From Anaerolineae bacterium (GTDB taxonomy: Bacteria; Chloroflexota; Anaerolineae; E26-bin7), in assembly GCA_029933115.1 (NCBI GenBank), contig JAOZOT010000175.1, positions 1-7,230 on the forward strand: 7,230 nt of DNA, read 5' to 3'. The translations under genes and the position numbers were made by a program. Under the pieces are notes generated by a model, which was given only the letters and a program-made list of their open reading frames with translations, ran no database searches and was not told where the DNA came from. Shown piece by piece: positions 1-5,621 of this stretch (the stretch's first letter is position 1; every line of letters starts with the position of its first letter).

Positions 1-66
1 ACTTTGCCGCAGGAAATCGCGTCGGGTAAGACGTTTCTTTCTCAACAGTTCGTCAGACTTGGCCAT
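1..66 (-). CDS. N-terminus of a Tat-exported protein (partial, runs off window)
   Basis: Twenty-two codons are visible, from ATG at 66 down to the window edge, with no stop. The peptide begins MAKSDELLRKKR and continues TRRDFLRQS. The TRRDFLR stretch (residues 14-20) matches the twin-arginine signal motif (S/T-R-R-x-F-L-K). The mature protein would therefore be exported folded through the Tat translocase; the hydrophobic part of the signal lies outside the window. The start at 66 is chosen because GGAGG (73-77) lies 6 nt upstream; an in-frame ATG at 72 abuts that site and is unlikely. It is the last gene in view, 296 bp after the RraA-like gene on the same strand. In sugar-acid loci such a protein is often an ABC-transporter solute-binding protein or an exported hydrolase or oxidoreductase, but the visible part cannot tell which. 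Confidence is high that a gene starts here and low on its function. Confidence 0.8.
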   Translation of the reverse strand, partial: MAKSDELLRKKRLTRRDFLRQS

Positions 67-130
67 CTTCATCCTCCTTTTTCTCCAGGGGAATTATCCG
101 ATCCCACCCGCTGAGGCATCCGTCACCAGG

Positions 131-176
131 CTCTCAGGCTCTGATAACGGACCCTCGCCTGATAATCCGCTGAGAG
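131..176 (-). other. Candidate leader RNA hairpin upstream of the Tat-exported gene
   Basis: CTCTCAG (131-137) and CTGAGAG (170-176) are perfect inverted repeats 32 nt apart. Inside them CGGA (148-151) can pair with TCCG (166-169). On the minus strand the 5' arms are contiguous and the 3' arms are separated by a 10-nt bulge. The element CTGATAA occurs twice within it (141-147 and 159-165). It has no T-tract, so it is not an intrinsic terminator. Any function as an RNA structure is inference, and it could be chance. Confidence 0.25.
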
Positions 177-184
177 TTCTTCTT

Positions 185-308
185 TCAACCACCTCCTTCC
201 ATTTGGCCTGTCGCATCCATGACAGCGAACCTCGCTCCTTCCCAAAGCAGTTGAAGCCACTGCTAGGCACATTGCCCAGACAGGCGCTTAAATCAACCAC
301 CTCCTTCC
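185..308 (-). repeat. Pair of exact 16-bp direct repeats with a degenerate third copy
   Basis: GGAAGGAGGTGGTTGA occurs on the minus strand at 308-293 and again at 200-185, exactly 108 bp apart. A looser copy, GGAAGGAG followed by CGAGGTT, lies between them (242-228). The core AAGGAGGTG is complementary to the 3' end of 16S rRNA, so each copy would be a very strong Shine-Dalgarno sequence. However, no ATG follows any copy at a useful distance. The repeats could be a remnant duplication of a gene start, ribosome standby sites, or binding sites for an RNA-binding protein. Confidence 0.6.
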
Positions 309-362
309 GCTAACCAATGCCCTGCTGAAGGCCCTCCAGATTTCGTTGCACACGCTCATATC

Positions 363-1040
363 TCACAGCCGACCGAACTCGCTCAGGAGTTCTTCCACGG
401 TCTTGCCCTCTTTAATTCGCTTTCTGGTCTCTTCCTCCTTGGCTGCCTGGGCACGCGCCCTCTCCAGCACCTCTCCTGCCTCCTCTTGAGGTACTACCAC
501 TACCCCTATCTCATCGGCCAAGACGATGTCGCCGGGGTTAACGGGCACACCGCCACAGGTAATAGGAACGTTGACCTCGATGGGCTCCATGCGTCCCGAA
601 TAAGGGGAGTGGGTTGAGCGAGGGACGATAGCCCTGGTGCAGATGGGGAAGCCCAAAGCCTTGATCTCATCGGTGTCACGGATGGCGCCATCAACGACGG
701 CGCCCACCACCCCTTTCTGTTGACAAAGACCGGCCATCAGGCCGCCCCAGATGGAAGTTTCGGTATCGCCGCAGGCATCCACAACGATGACATCGCCCTC
801 ACCAGCCACTTTGAGCGCATCGAGGCAATCCACCAGGTCGCCCGAATAGAGCTTGACCGTCAAGGCCACTCCCACGAAACGAGCGTCGGTGATGAGCTTG
901 ATGGCACTGTGCATCACCCCAGCGCGCTCCTGGGCATCGGCCACTACACAAGAGGGACTGAAAATCTTGAGCAAGTCTCTGAAGCCTTGTAACACCTCAG
1001 GATCGGGTTGCGTCTCTCGCCGGTTGATAACTTTTCTCAT
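363..1040 (-). CDS. RraA / HMG-aldolase-like family protein
   Basis: This 225-aa protein belongs to the RraA-like fold family, which includes 4-hydroxy-4-methyl-2-oxoglutarate aldolases and oxaloacetate decarboxylases as well as the RNase E regulator RraA. The core is visible: WGGLMAG at 98-104, VDGAIRDTDEI at 116-126, and NPGDIVLADEIGVVVVP at 168-184. Arg121 and Asp122 of DGAIRD match the Arg-Asp pair that the metal-dependent aldolases use for substrate and divalent-metal binding. An enzyme is therefore more likely than a pure RraA regulator. The C-terminal helix (about 185-225) is charged, as in family members. The ATG at 1040 has GAGG 7 nt upstream (1048-1051). It lies 47 bp after the IclR gene, in an operon for KDG breakdown, so a retro-aldol or decarboxylation step on a 2-keto acid is plausible, with pyruvate as a possible product. 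The exact substrate cannot be read from the sequence. Confidence 0.88.
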   Translation of the reverse strand: MRKVINRRETQPDPEVLQGFRDLLKIFSPSCVVADAQERAGVMHSAIKLITDARFVGVALTVKLYSGDLVDCLDALKVAGEGDVIVVDACGDTETSIWGGLMAGLCQQKGVVGAVVDGAIRDTDEIKALGFPICTRAIVPRSTHSPYSGRMEPIEVNVPITCGGVPVNPGDIVLADEIGVVVVPQEEAGEVLERARAQAAKEEETRKRIKEGKTVEELLSEFGRL

Positions 1041-1080
1041 AGCCTTTCCTCGTCAATGAGTTGCATCCATTGCGCCGATG

Positions 1081-1100
1081 TGCCCTTTCACCGAAGGGCA
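1081..1100 (-). other. Hairpin straddling the stop codon of the IclR gene
   Basis: TGCCCTT (1081-1087) and AAGGGCA (1094-1100) form a perfect 7-bp stem with a 6-nt loop that contains part of the IclR-gene stop codon (1088-1090). No T-tract follows on the minus strand, so it does not look like an intrinsic terminator. It could stabilise the upstream message, or weaken read-through to the RraA-like gene 41 nt further on. Confidence 0.4.
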
Positions 1101-1897
1101 TCATTCCGGCCTTGCTCCCGGTATCCTAGCCGGATAGAGATGGTGCGCGCCGTCTGTAGTATTTTATTAATGAGAGCCTGATTCGTGGTCACCGGATTCA
1201 GGCGATGGGCGGTGCCCGACACGCTGATGGCTGCCACCACCTTGCCGCTAAAATCACGCAGCGGAGCGGCAATACAGCGTATTTCCGGCTCGTGCTCGCC
1301 CAGGTCGAAGGCGTAACCCTGACGGCGCACTTCCTGCAAGTGCGCCAAGAGTTCATCGAGGCGAGTGATGGTCTTGTCGCTGAACCTTTCAAGCCCCTCT
1401 TCTTCGTAATGAGCTCGCACCAACTCGACCGGGGTGTACGCCAGAAGGACCTTACCCAGCCCCGTGCAGTGGGCAGGGGCTCTGCCCCCAACGCGGGATG
1501 ACATCAGCCCTACAGCGTGGAGGCCCTCTAGCTTCTCCAGGTAGACCACTTCCATCTGATCCATCACGGCCAGGTGGACTGTCTCTGTAGTTTCGTCCCT
1601 CAGCTTCTCCAACTCTGGCAACGCTTCTCGACGGATGTCACTGCTGGCCAAATAAGCTCGTGCCAACTCCAGGCAAGCCAGCCCCAGGCTGTAACTCCCT
1701 GATTCCTCGTTCCGCTGCACGAGGTTGTGAAATGACAAGGTTGCCAACAGACGAAAAGTGGTACTGCTGCTCACCCCGATTTCTTCGCTCAACTGAGTCA
1801 GGGTACGCGGTGTACCGTCGGATAGTGTGGAAAGAATTCGGATGGCCCGGTCCAAAACCCGGACATTGTAGCGATTGGCCTTTTTTGTTGATTTCAC
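1088..1897 (-). CDS. IclR-family transcriptional regulator (candidate KDG-operon regulator)
   Basis: This 269-aa protein has the full IclR architecture and the usual length. A winged helix-turn-helix occupies about residues 12-75, with the recognition helix in VSSSTTFRLLATL (42-54). The effector-binding domain covers about 80-258 and shows the family landmarks GRAPAHCTGLGKVLLA (138-153), EPEIRCIAAPLRD (203-215) and AAISVSG (222-228). Translation starts at GTG 1897, because an in-frame TGA at 1901-1903 (the stop of the preceding gene) rules out anything further upstream. The 3-nt gap implies translational coupling. The regulator is encoded inside the sugar-acid operon whose promoter carries a perfect 17-bp palindrome at 4111-4127, so autoregulation with control of the KDG genes is the natural inference. 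IclR proteins commonly sense small organic acids, and KdgR of enterobacteria belongs to this family and responds to KDG. Whether this protein represses or activates is unknown. Confidence 0.93.
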   Translation of the reverse strand: MKSTKKANRYNVRVLDRAIRILSTLSDGTPRTLTQLSEEIGVSSSTTFRLLATLSFHNLVQRNEESGSYSLGLACLELARAYLASSDIRREALPELEKLRDETTETVHLAVMDQMEVVYLEKLEGLHAVGLMSSRVGGRAPAHCTGLGKVLLAYTPVELVRAHYEEEGLERFSDKTITRLDELLAHLQEVRRQGYAFDLGEHEPEIRCIAAPLRDFSGKVVAAISVSGTAHRLNPVTTNQALINKILQTARTISIRLGYREQGRNDALR

Positions 1898-1900
1898 CTT

Positions 1901-2188
1901 TCAAGCCACTACATCGTAGATTTTCAAAGAACTGCCATTGTAGAGCGCCTTGATTTTGGGCTTTAGCGCCTGGTGCAGTTCAGAATTACGCCAGTTAGCC
2001 GCTGTTTCCAACGACTCAAAGCGGATAACCATCTGATACTTGGTAGGGTCTTCGCGCTCACGCAGCAACTCCACCCTGACAAAGCCCGGCATACCGGACA
2101 TGGCCGGTCTGTACTCTTCCACGAAGAGGCGTTCAAAAGCCCGTTCCTTACCGGGCAGGACATTGAACGTCACGTGTCGTTCGATCAT
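1901..2188 (-). CDS. ABM-fold (antibiotic biosynthesis monooxygenase-like) small protein
   Basis: The product is 95 aa, the size of a single dimeric alpha/beta-barrel ABM domain. The segment MPGFVRVELLRE (33-44), then YQMVIRFESLETAANW (51-66) and SELHQAL (69-75), shows the typical ABM pattern: a beta strand after a Pro-Gly turn, a second strand ending in F-x-S, then a helix with a conserved Trp and a short H-x-x-L segment. The family includes quinol monooxygenases, heme-degrading enzymes and many proteins of unknown role, usually homodimeric and cytosolic. The ATG at 2188 has AAGGAG about 9 nt upstream, overlapping the stop codon of the aldolase gene (13-nt gap). Its tight placement between the KDPG aldolase and the regulator suggests a pathway role, for example handling a keto- or enol-sugar acid, but no catalytic residue pins this down. 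Confidence 0.8.
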   Translation of the reverse strand: MIERHVTFNVLPGKERAFERLFVEEYRPAMSGMPGFVRVELLREREDPTKYQMVIRFESLETAANWRNSELHQALKPKIKALYNGSSLKIYDVVA

Positions 2189-2201
2189 CTCGGGGGTCTC
2201 C

Positions 2202-2849
2202 TTACCTCGCCCGGCCTTTGGCTACCTCTTGACAGAGGCGGCGAGCCCGTTCGGTGATGGTGGCAAAGTCGCCGGCTTCGAGCAGTTTCTGGCTGACCAG
2301 GGCGCTGCCCACTCCCACAGCATCGGCTCCGGCGCGAATAAAGTCGGCCGTGTTGTCCAGGTTCACGCCGCCCACCGGCACCAGCTTGACCTGAGGGAGC
2401 GGGGCCTTGATGGCCTTGAAGTAGGCCGGTCCGCCGACGCTGGCCGGGAAGACCTTGACCATATCGGCCCCTGCTTCCCAGGCAGTGAGGATTTCGGTGG
2501 GGGTGTAGGCTCCCGGCACCACCGGTATTGCGTACCGATGACATAGTTCGATGGTCTTCAGGTTCAGGGTGGGACTGACCACGAACTGTGCCCCGGCCAG
2601 GATGGCTGCCCGGGCACTCTCTGGGTCGAGTACGGAGCCGGCTCCAAACAACACGTCGGCCCCGTATCTCTCAGTAGCCTGCCTGATCACATCAAGCGCG
2701 CCAGGAGTGGTCATCGTCACCTCAATAGCCTGCACTCCACCCGCTTTAATGGCGTCGGCCGCGGCCAGAAGCTGGTCAGAACTTTTGGCGCGCATAATGG
2801 CTATCACGCCTGTTTTCTGGATCAATTCCACCATCTCTCGTTTGTCCAT
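2202..2849 (-). CDS. eda: 2-keto-3-deoxy-6-phosphogluconate (KDPG) aldolase
   Basis: The 215-aa product is a class I aldolase of the KDPG/KHG family, cleaving KDPG to pyruvate and glyceraldehyde 3-phosphate in the cytosol. Landmarks in order are: GVIAIMR (14-20); AIEVTMTTPGAL (41-52) with catalytic Glu43; FGAGSVLDPESA (68-79); FVVSPTL (89-95); VVPGAYTPTE (110-119); DMVKVFPAS (129-137) with the Schiff-base Lys132; and LVPVGGVNLDN (156-166). The arginine that follows EVTL in the E. coli enzyme is replaced by Thr47, as in the EVTMTTP type common outside enterobacteria. Length is normal for the family. The start at 2849 has GGAGG 6 nt upstream (2856-2860). It lies 22 bp after the KDG kinase gene, which makes its substrate, so the two genes form the core of the operon. 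A side activity on 2-keto-4-hydroxyglutarate is known for the family and cannot be excluded. Confidence 0.95.
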   Translation of the reverse strand: MDKREMVELIQKTGVIAIMRAKSSDQLLAAADAIKAGGVQAIEVTMTTPGALDVIRQATERYGADVLFGAGSVLDPESARAAILAGAQFVVSPTLNLKTIELCHRYAIPVVPGAYTPTEILTAWEAGADMVKVFPASVGGPAYFKAIKAPLPQVKLVPVGGVNLDNTADFIRAGADAVGVGSALVSQKLLEAGDFATITERARRLCQEVAKGRAR

Positions 2850-2871
2850 ACTCTCCCTCCCAACCTGTTCA

Positions 2872-4029
2872 CTAACGGGCTACACGCCGTCCCCCGCCGG
2901 CTACATCGGCTCTCATCAGAGCCTGCACCTCTGCTTTGGTGATAATCGGCAGGTCGAACATCAGAGTTTGTTTGAGCCGGGTAGCTGCGTCACCCACCAG
3001 CACCCCTTTTTCGATAGCCGAGGCGGTGTCCGCCTCGGTGAGCAGACCATAATAGAAACCGCCGTTCCAGGTGTCGCCGCCCCCTAACCGATCCCACAGG
3101 GTGATGGGCCGGACGGCCGGCGAGCGGAAAAAGTTGCCCCTATTGTCCATCGCTGCGCTTTCCCAGCGGTGCTGCTCGAAGGAATCAGGATAGCGGATGG
3201 TCACGGCCACGATGCTGGTTTTGAACCGCTGGAGCAGCTCTTGCATGAAAGCCTTGATGTCTGTGTCCTCGATGGGGCCGATCTCTCCTTTGCCAATCTC
3301 CTCGGCGCTGTGCCGGCCACAGCCCATGCCATAGATTTTGGCCATGTCCTCAATGGTGGTGATGAGCACGTCAACGTACTCGGTGAGGAGGGGAGTCATC
3401 ACTTCCCGGCATTGGTCCGCGCTCCACAGAGTAGCGCGGTAGTTAAAATCCAGCCCTATCAGGCAACCATCCGGTTTGGCGGCGACGGCCTCGTGAAAAG
3501 CTTCCAGCAGATAGTTGCGCTCGTAGCCGCTGTGAGTGCTCAGGCCGAAGGAGATGCCCGAGGTGTGAAAGAGTCGGGCGTCTTTCAAAGCAGCTTTCCA
3601 ATCAACGTCGCCTCTGCCCAGCTTGCTGGCGGCGGAGTACATACGCTGATACCAGCCGGTACTTCGCCGAGGCGTTCGGCCAATTTCATAAAGAAACCGA
3701 CCAATCGGTTCGGCCCTGTGGGCCCACACGATGTGGTCGGTATTCACTCCCTGTTCGCGGGCGACATCTCGAACCATCCAGCCGTATGGATTGTCCGGCA
3801 GGCGGGTGATGTAGCCAGAAGGAACGCCCAAACGGCTGAGGGTCATGGCCAGTGTATATTCACTGCCGGCCAGCGAGACGTGAACCTGGCGGGTTCTTTC
3901 CAGCCGCTGCGCGTCATTTGGGGTATCGCGTACCATCACCTCGCCAAAGGTAACAAAGGCCGGTCCTTTGCCTTCGAACGCACTCAGATCATCCTTCGTG
4001 ATGTCGTATTTGAGGTGCTGCGTAACCAT
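2872..4029 (-). CDS. kdgK: PfkB-family 2-keto-3-deoxygluconate kinase
   Basis: This 385-aa ribokinase-fold sugar kinase most likely phosphorylates KDG with ATP to give KDPG, the substrate of the next gene's product. Visible motifs are: FVTFGEVMVRDTP (25-37) at the N-terminus; LAGSEYTLAMTLSRLGVP (53-70), the sugar-binding glycine region; GLDFNYRATLW (192-202), close to the D-x-N-x-R-x-x-LW motif typical of KDG kinases; and DRLGGGDTWNGGF (313-325), the PfkB signature 2 with catalytic base Asp319. The DRxGGGD form instead of DTxGAGD is also usual for KDG kinases. The protein is longer than most (about 310-340 aa), with extra sequence near 115-150 and 236-260. I chose ATG 4029, with a GGGGGAAG ribosome site 5 nt upstream (4035-4042), over an in-frame TTG at 4059 that would add ten residues. 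It is the first gene of the operon, with a leader of about 110 nt containing the palindrome. Confidence 0.9.
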   Translation of the reverse strand: MVTQHLKYDITKDDLSAFEGKGPAFVTFGEVMVRDTPNDAQRLERTRQVHVSLAGSEYTLAMTLSRLGVPSGYITRLPDNPYGWMVRDVAREQGVNTDHIVWAHRAEPIGRFLYEIGRTPRRSTGWYQRMYSAASKLGRGDVDWKAALKDARLFHTSGISFGLSTHSGYERNYLLEAFHEAVAAKPDGCLIGLDFNYRATLWSADQCREVMTPLLTEYVDVLITTIEDMAKIYGMGCGRHSAEEIGKGEIGPIEDTDIKAFMQELLQRFKTSIVAVTIRYPDSFEQHRWESAAMDNRGNFFRSPAVRPITLWDRLGGGDTWNGGFYYGLLTEADTASAIEKGVLVGDAATRLKQTLMFDLPIITKAEVQALMRADVAGGGRRVAR

Positions 4030-4110
4030 ATTGACTTCCCCCGGTTCTGTTCTCGCCAACTAAGGTCTCAATGGGCCCTAACAACACTTTTCAAATAGCG
4101 CCACAAGTGG

Positions 4111-4127
4111 TTTTCACTGAGTGAAAA
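4111..4127. promoter_or_regulatory. Perfect 17-bp palindrome, candidate operator of the KDG operon
   Basis: TTTTCACT-G-AGTGAAAA has 8-bp arms that are exact reverse complements around one central base. It sits about +12 to +28 relative to the predicted start of the kdgK transcript, where a bound protein would block transcription. The operon encodes an IclR-family regulator, the best candidate ligand for the site. A shorter inverted repeat, CCAC-AA-GTGG (4101-4110), touches it, and a half-site-like TTTTCA lies at 4088-4093. LacI- or GntR-type regulators encoded elsewhere also use such palindromes. Confidence 0.65.
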
Positions 4128-4145
4128 AGACTTCTACTAAATAAA

Positions 4146-4174
4146 ATTATACCACAAAAAACGCCGGATGTCAA
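4146..4174 (-). promoter_or_regulatory. Consensus sigma-70-type promoter of the kdgK operon
   Basis: On the minus strand TTGACA (4174-4169) and TATAAT (4151-4146) are both perfect consensus hexamers separated by exactly 17 bp. The -10 box is preceded by TGG, giving the TGn extension. Transcription should start near 4138. The -35 hexamer forms the last six bases of the loop of the preceding terminator hairpin, and the terminator's T-tract lies within the promoter spacer. Confidence 0.9.
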
Positions 4175-4184
4175 GCCTCCGGCG
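4156..4184 (-). terminator. Rho-independent terminator of the SPFH gene pair
   Basis: Read on the minus strand, CGCCGGA (4184-4178), a 9-nt loop (4177-4169) and TCCGGCG (4168-4162) form a perfect 7-bp GC-rich stem. Six T residues follow directly (4161-4156). It begins 45 nt after the stop codon of the second SPFH gene and would separate the SPFH unit from the sugar-acid operon. It overlaps the kdgK promoter. Confidence 0.88.
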
Positions 4185-4228
4185 CGTTGACTTGAGGGGA
4201 GTCGAGCAATTTCAGAGCGATCCTGCTC

Positions 4229-5542
4229 TCAGGTCTTTTTGTCCTTGGTTTTTGTGTCTCCTTCACCTGCGCCCTTCAGCTTTAGCTCCAACGTGGCCAT
4301 AGCGCGCATCATCTCATACGGCAAATATAATCTCCCCATCAACTCGGCCGAGGTGCGTTTTATCATATCAATGAAACGCAGAATGATAAAGCGGGAAGGA
4401 ACCTCTTGGCCATACTTTTTGACCATAGTGGCAAAGGTCTCAATAGTGTTGGTAATCATCGCCGCCTGAGCCTGGAACCTGGCTTCTGCTTCAAGACGGA
4501 TGCGCTCCGCTCGCCCCTTTGCCTCTAGCTCCATCATGCGGCGCCGTCCTTCGGCCTGCCACTTCTCGATCCATTGCTGTGTCACTTCATCCTTGACTTT
4601 TATGTCGCCGAGAGCAACCCGGGTTATCTTGACCCCCAGAGCGGGAACTGACTCACGGAGCGCCTTTTCCAACTCTTGTTGTATGGCGCGGCGACTATCG
4701 GCCTCAATAAGTCTGTCGAGGGGATAACGGGCCAGAATAGAGCGCAAAGTCCCTTCGGTCTCTCCAATGATAACCCTCTTCGTCCACGTCATCAACCGGT
4801 CGGGTTCCGTTCGATCCGCCTCCCGTATCCATTTACCGGTGGTCGCTTTGAAGACCGCCTCTTCTGACATAGGGTAAGGCACCTCACGGGTTGACTCTTG
4901 CCCCTCATCGTCAATTTTAAAGCTGACATCAGCCCAACAGTCTACAGGGATCCCCTCCTGGGTCATAGCCTCAACTTTCAACTCCCACCGCTGTGGCCGC
5001 AAATCTACCACGTCCCAAATTTTCTCAAAAGGTTCAAGGTAGTAAAAGCCCGGTCCCAAGACTCTGGTGAGCCGACCGGCCCTTTCCAGCACCACGGCGC
5101 TATCGTTGAAGATGAGCAGAGCGCCTGGTCCACCGACTCGCCTGAGCACATGGTTCTCCCCCCCCTGAATGCCCCCCTCCTTGATTATTAAAAGGGGCTT
5201 GAGGCCCGACAGGCCGAATCGGGAGCGTACCAGGAACTCCCACCCTTCTCTCTTGCTTTTCAACCCATACAGAGCCTGCACGAAACTGGCCGCCAGCCAG
5301 CAGGCAACTACCACAGCCACCAAGCTGGGGGCCATATTGAGCAAAACGAAGGGCCAGAAATCTAAATTGGCCGGTGGACAGGATGGATCGAGCAGGAGAC
5401 AGAGGGGCCAGACGCCGGTCAGGCTGATCTGGTAGGCGTGCAATTCTGTGATCAGGCTAAGGATGAACAGCAACCCCAGGATGAATCCGACCATTAACAG
5501 GATCGGCCCCCAGAACTTGAGCAGCCTTATTATTTTGAACAT
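4229..5542 (-). CDS. SPFH/Band-7-like membrane protein, two N-terminal membrane segments
   Basis: The product is 437 aa. Two hydrophobic segments (about 11-33 and 66-91) flank a short loop containing two cysteines of a CLLLDPSC segment (48-55). A soluble region follows that resembles the SPFH/Band-7 (stomatin-prohibitin-flotillin-HflK/C) domain, about 138-330: GALLIFNDSAVVLERAGRL (140-158), LGPGFYYLEPFE (162-173), VVDLRPQ (178-184) and EGIPVDCWADVSFKID (196-211). A long charged Glu/Arg/Ala-rich helix (about 325-365, QAEGRRRMMELEAKGRAERI) is the coiled coil expected after an SPFH domain, and the tail is lysine-rich. Such proteins form large ring or cage oligomers in membranes and organise membrane domains or control proteases. 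The gene follows its paralogue after a 79-bp gap with no terminator, so co-transcription is likely. The start at 5542 has only a weak ribosome site (GGTGA, 7 nt upstream). The specific role is unknown. Confidence 0.8.
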   Translation of the reverse strand: MFKIIRLLKFWGPILLMVGFILGLLFILSLITELHAYQISLTGVWPLCLLLDPSCPPANLDFWPFVLLNMAPSLVAVVVACWLAASFVQALYGLKSKREGWEFLVRSRFGLSGLKPLLIIKEGGIQGGENHVLRRVGGPGALLIFNDSAVVLERAGRLTRVLGPGFYYLEPFEKIWDVVDLRPQRWELKVEAMTQEGIPVDCWADVSFKIDDEGQESTREVPYPMSEEAVFKATTGKWIREADRTEPDRLMTWTKRVIIGETEGTLRSILARYPLDRLIEADSRRAIQQELEKALRESVPALGVKITRVALGDIKVKDEVTQQWIEKWQAEGRRRMMELEAKGRAERIRLEAEARFQAQAAMITNTIETFATMVKKYGQEVPSRFIILRFIDMIKRTSAELMGRLYLPYEMMRAMATLELKLKGAGEGDTKTKDKKT

Positions 5543-5621
5543 AATCGCTTCACCAACGGGTAACTCTGCATTTAATCATGGTTGGATATATCTGCACCGC
5601 TCCAAGGGCGCAGGATACGAG
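5543..5621 (-). other. Short spacer between the two SPFH genes
   Basis: These 79 bp contain no terminator or clear promoter on the minus strand, which supports one transcript for both SPFH genes. A 9-codon open frame starting ATGATTAAATGC ends at a TGA that overlaps the weak ribosome site of the downstream gene. It is probably chance. Confidence 0.4.

Larger units (their letters stand above)
67..362 (-). other. Non-coding leader between the RraA-like gene and the Tat-exported gene
   Basis: These 296 bases hold no convincing gene. Read on the minus strand they are rich in purine runs of the type GGAAGGAG, two of them inside an exact 16-bp direct repeat. Several short inverted repeats are present: AGCAGT/ACTGCT (246-251 with 259-264), CTGTC/GACAG (208-212 with 221-225) and CTCTCAG/CTGAGAG (131-137 with 170-176). 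None is followed by a T-tract on the minus strand, so I see no intrinsic terminator. A weak promoter-like pair (TTGAAA near 188, TATCAG near 164, 18-bp spacer) could give the Tat gene its own transcript, but the match is poor. The length and structure suggest a regulatory leader or a processing region that separates expression of the downstream gene from the enzymes upstream. Confidence 0.5.

Noticed and set aside
246..264. AGCAGT/ACTGCT hairpin as a terminator after the RraA-like gene
   Set aside because: The stem is only 6 bp and no T-tract follows on the minus strand.
94..300. 68-codon minus-strand frame starting GTG in the leader
   Set aside because: The GTG is fused to the AAGGAG repeat with no spacing, and the product is Ser/Gly-rich without any domain. 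The repeat makes the frame look better than it is.
59..313. 84-codon plus-strand frame in the leader
   Set aside because: It overlaps the start and ribosome site of the Tat-exported gene on the other strand and has no protein-like features.
2551..3087. 178-codon plus-strand frame across the aldolase/kinase junction
   Set aside because: It is antisense to two genes with clear active-site motifs and has no ribosome site or domain of its own.
4030..4059. Ten-residue upstream extension of the KDG kinase from TTG 4059
   Set aside because: The purine-rich ribosome site at 4035-4042 lies inside this extension and is correctly placed for ATG 4029.
3169..4098. 309-codon open frame on the plus strand
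   Set aside because: It is antisense to the KDG kinase, which has clear catalytic motifs, and it crosses that gene's leader. It has no family features of its own.
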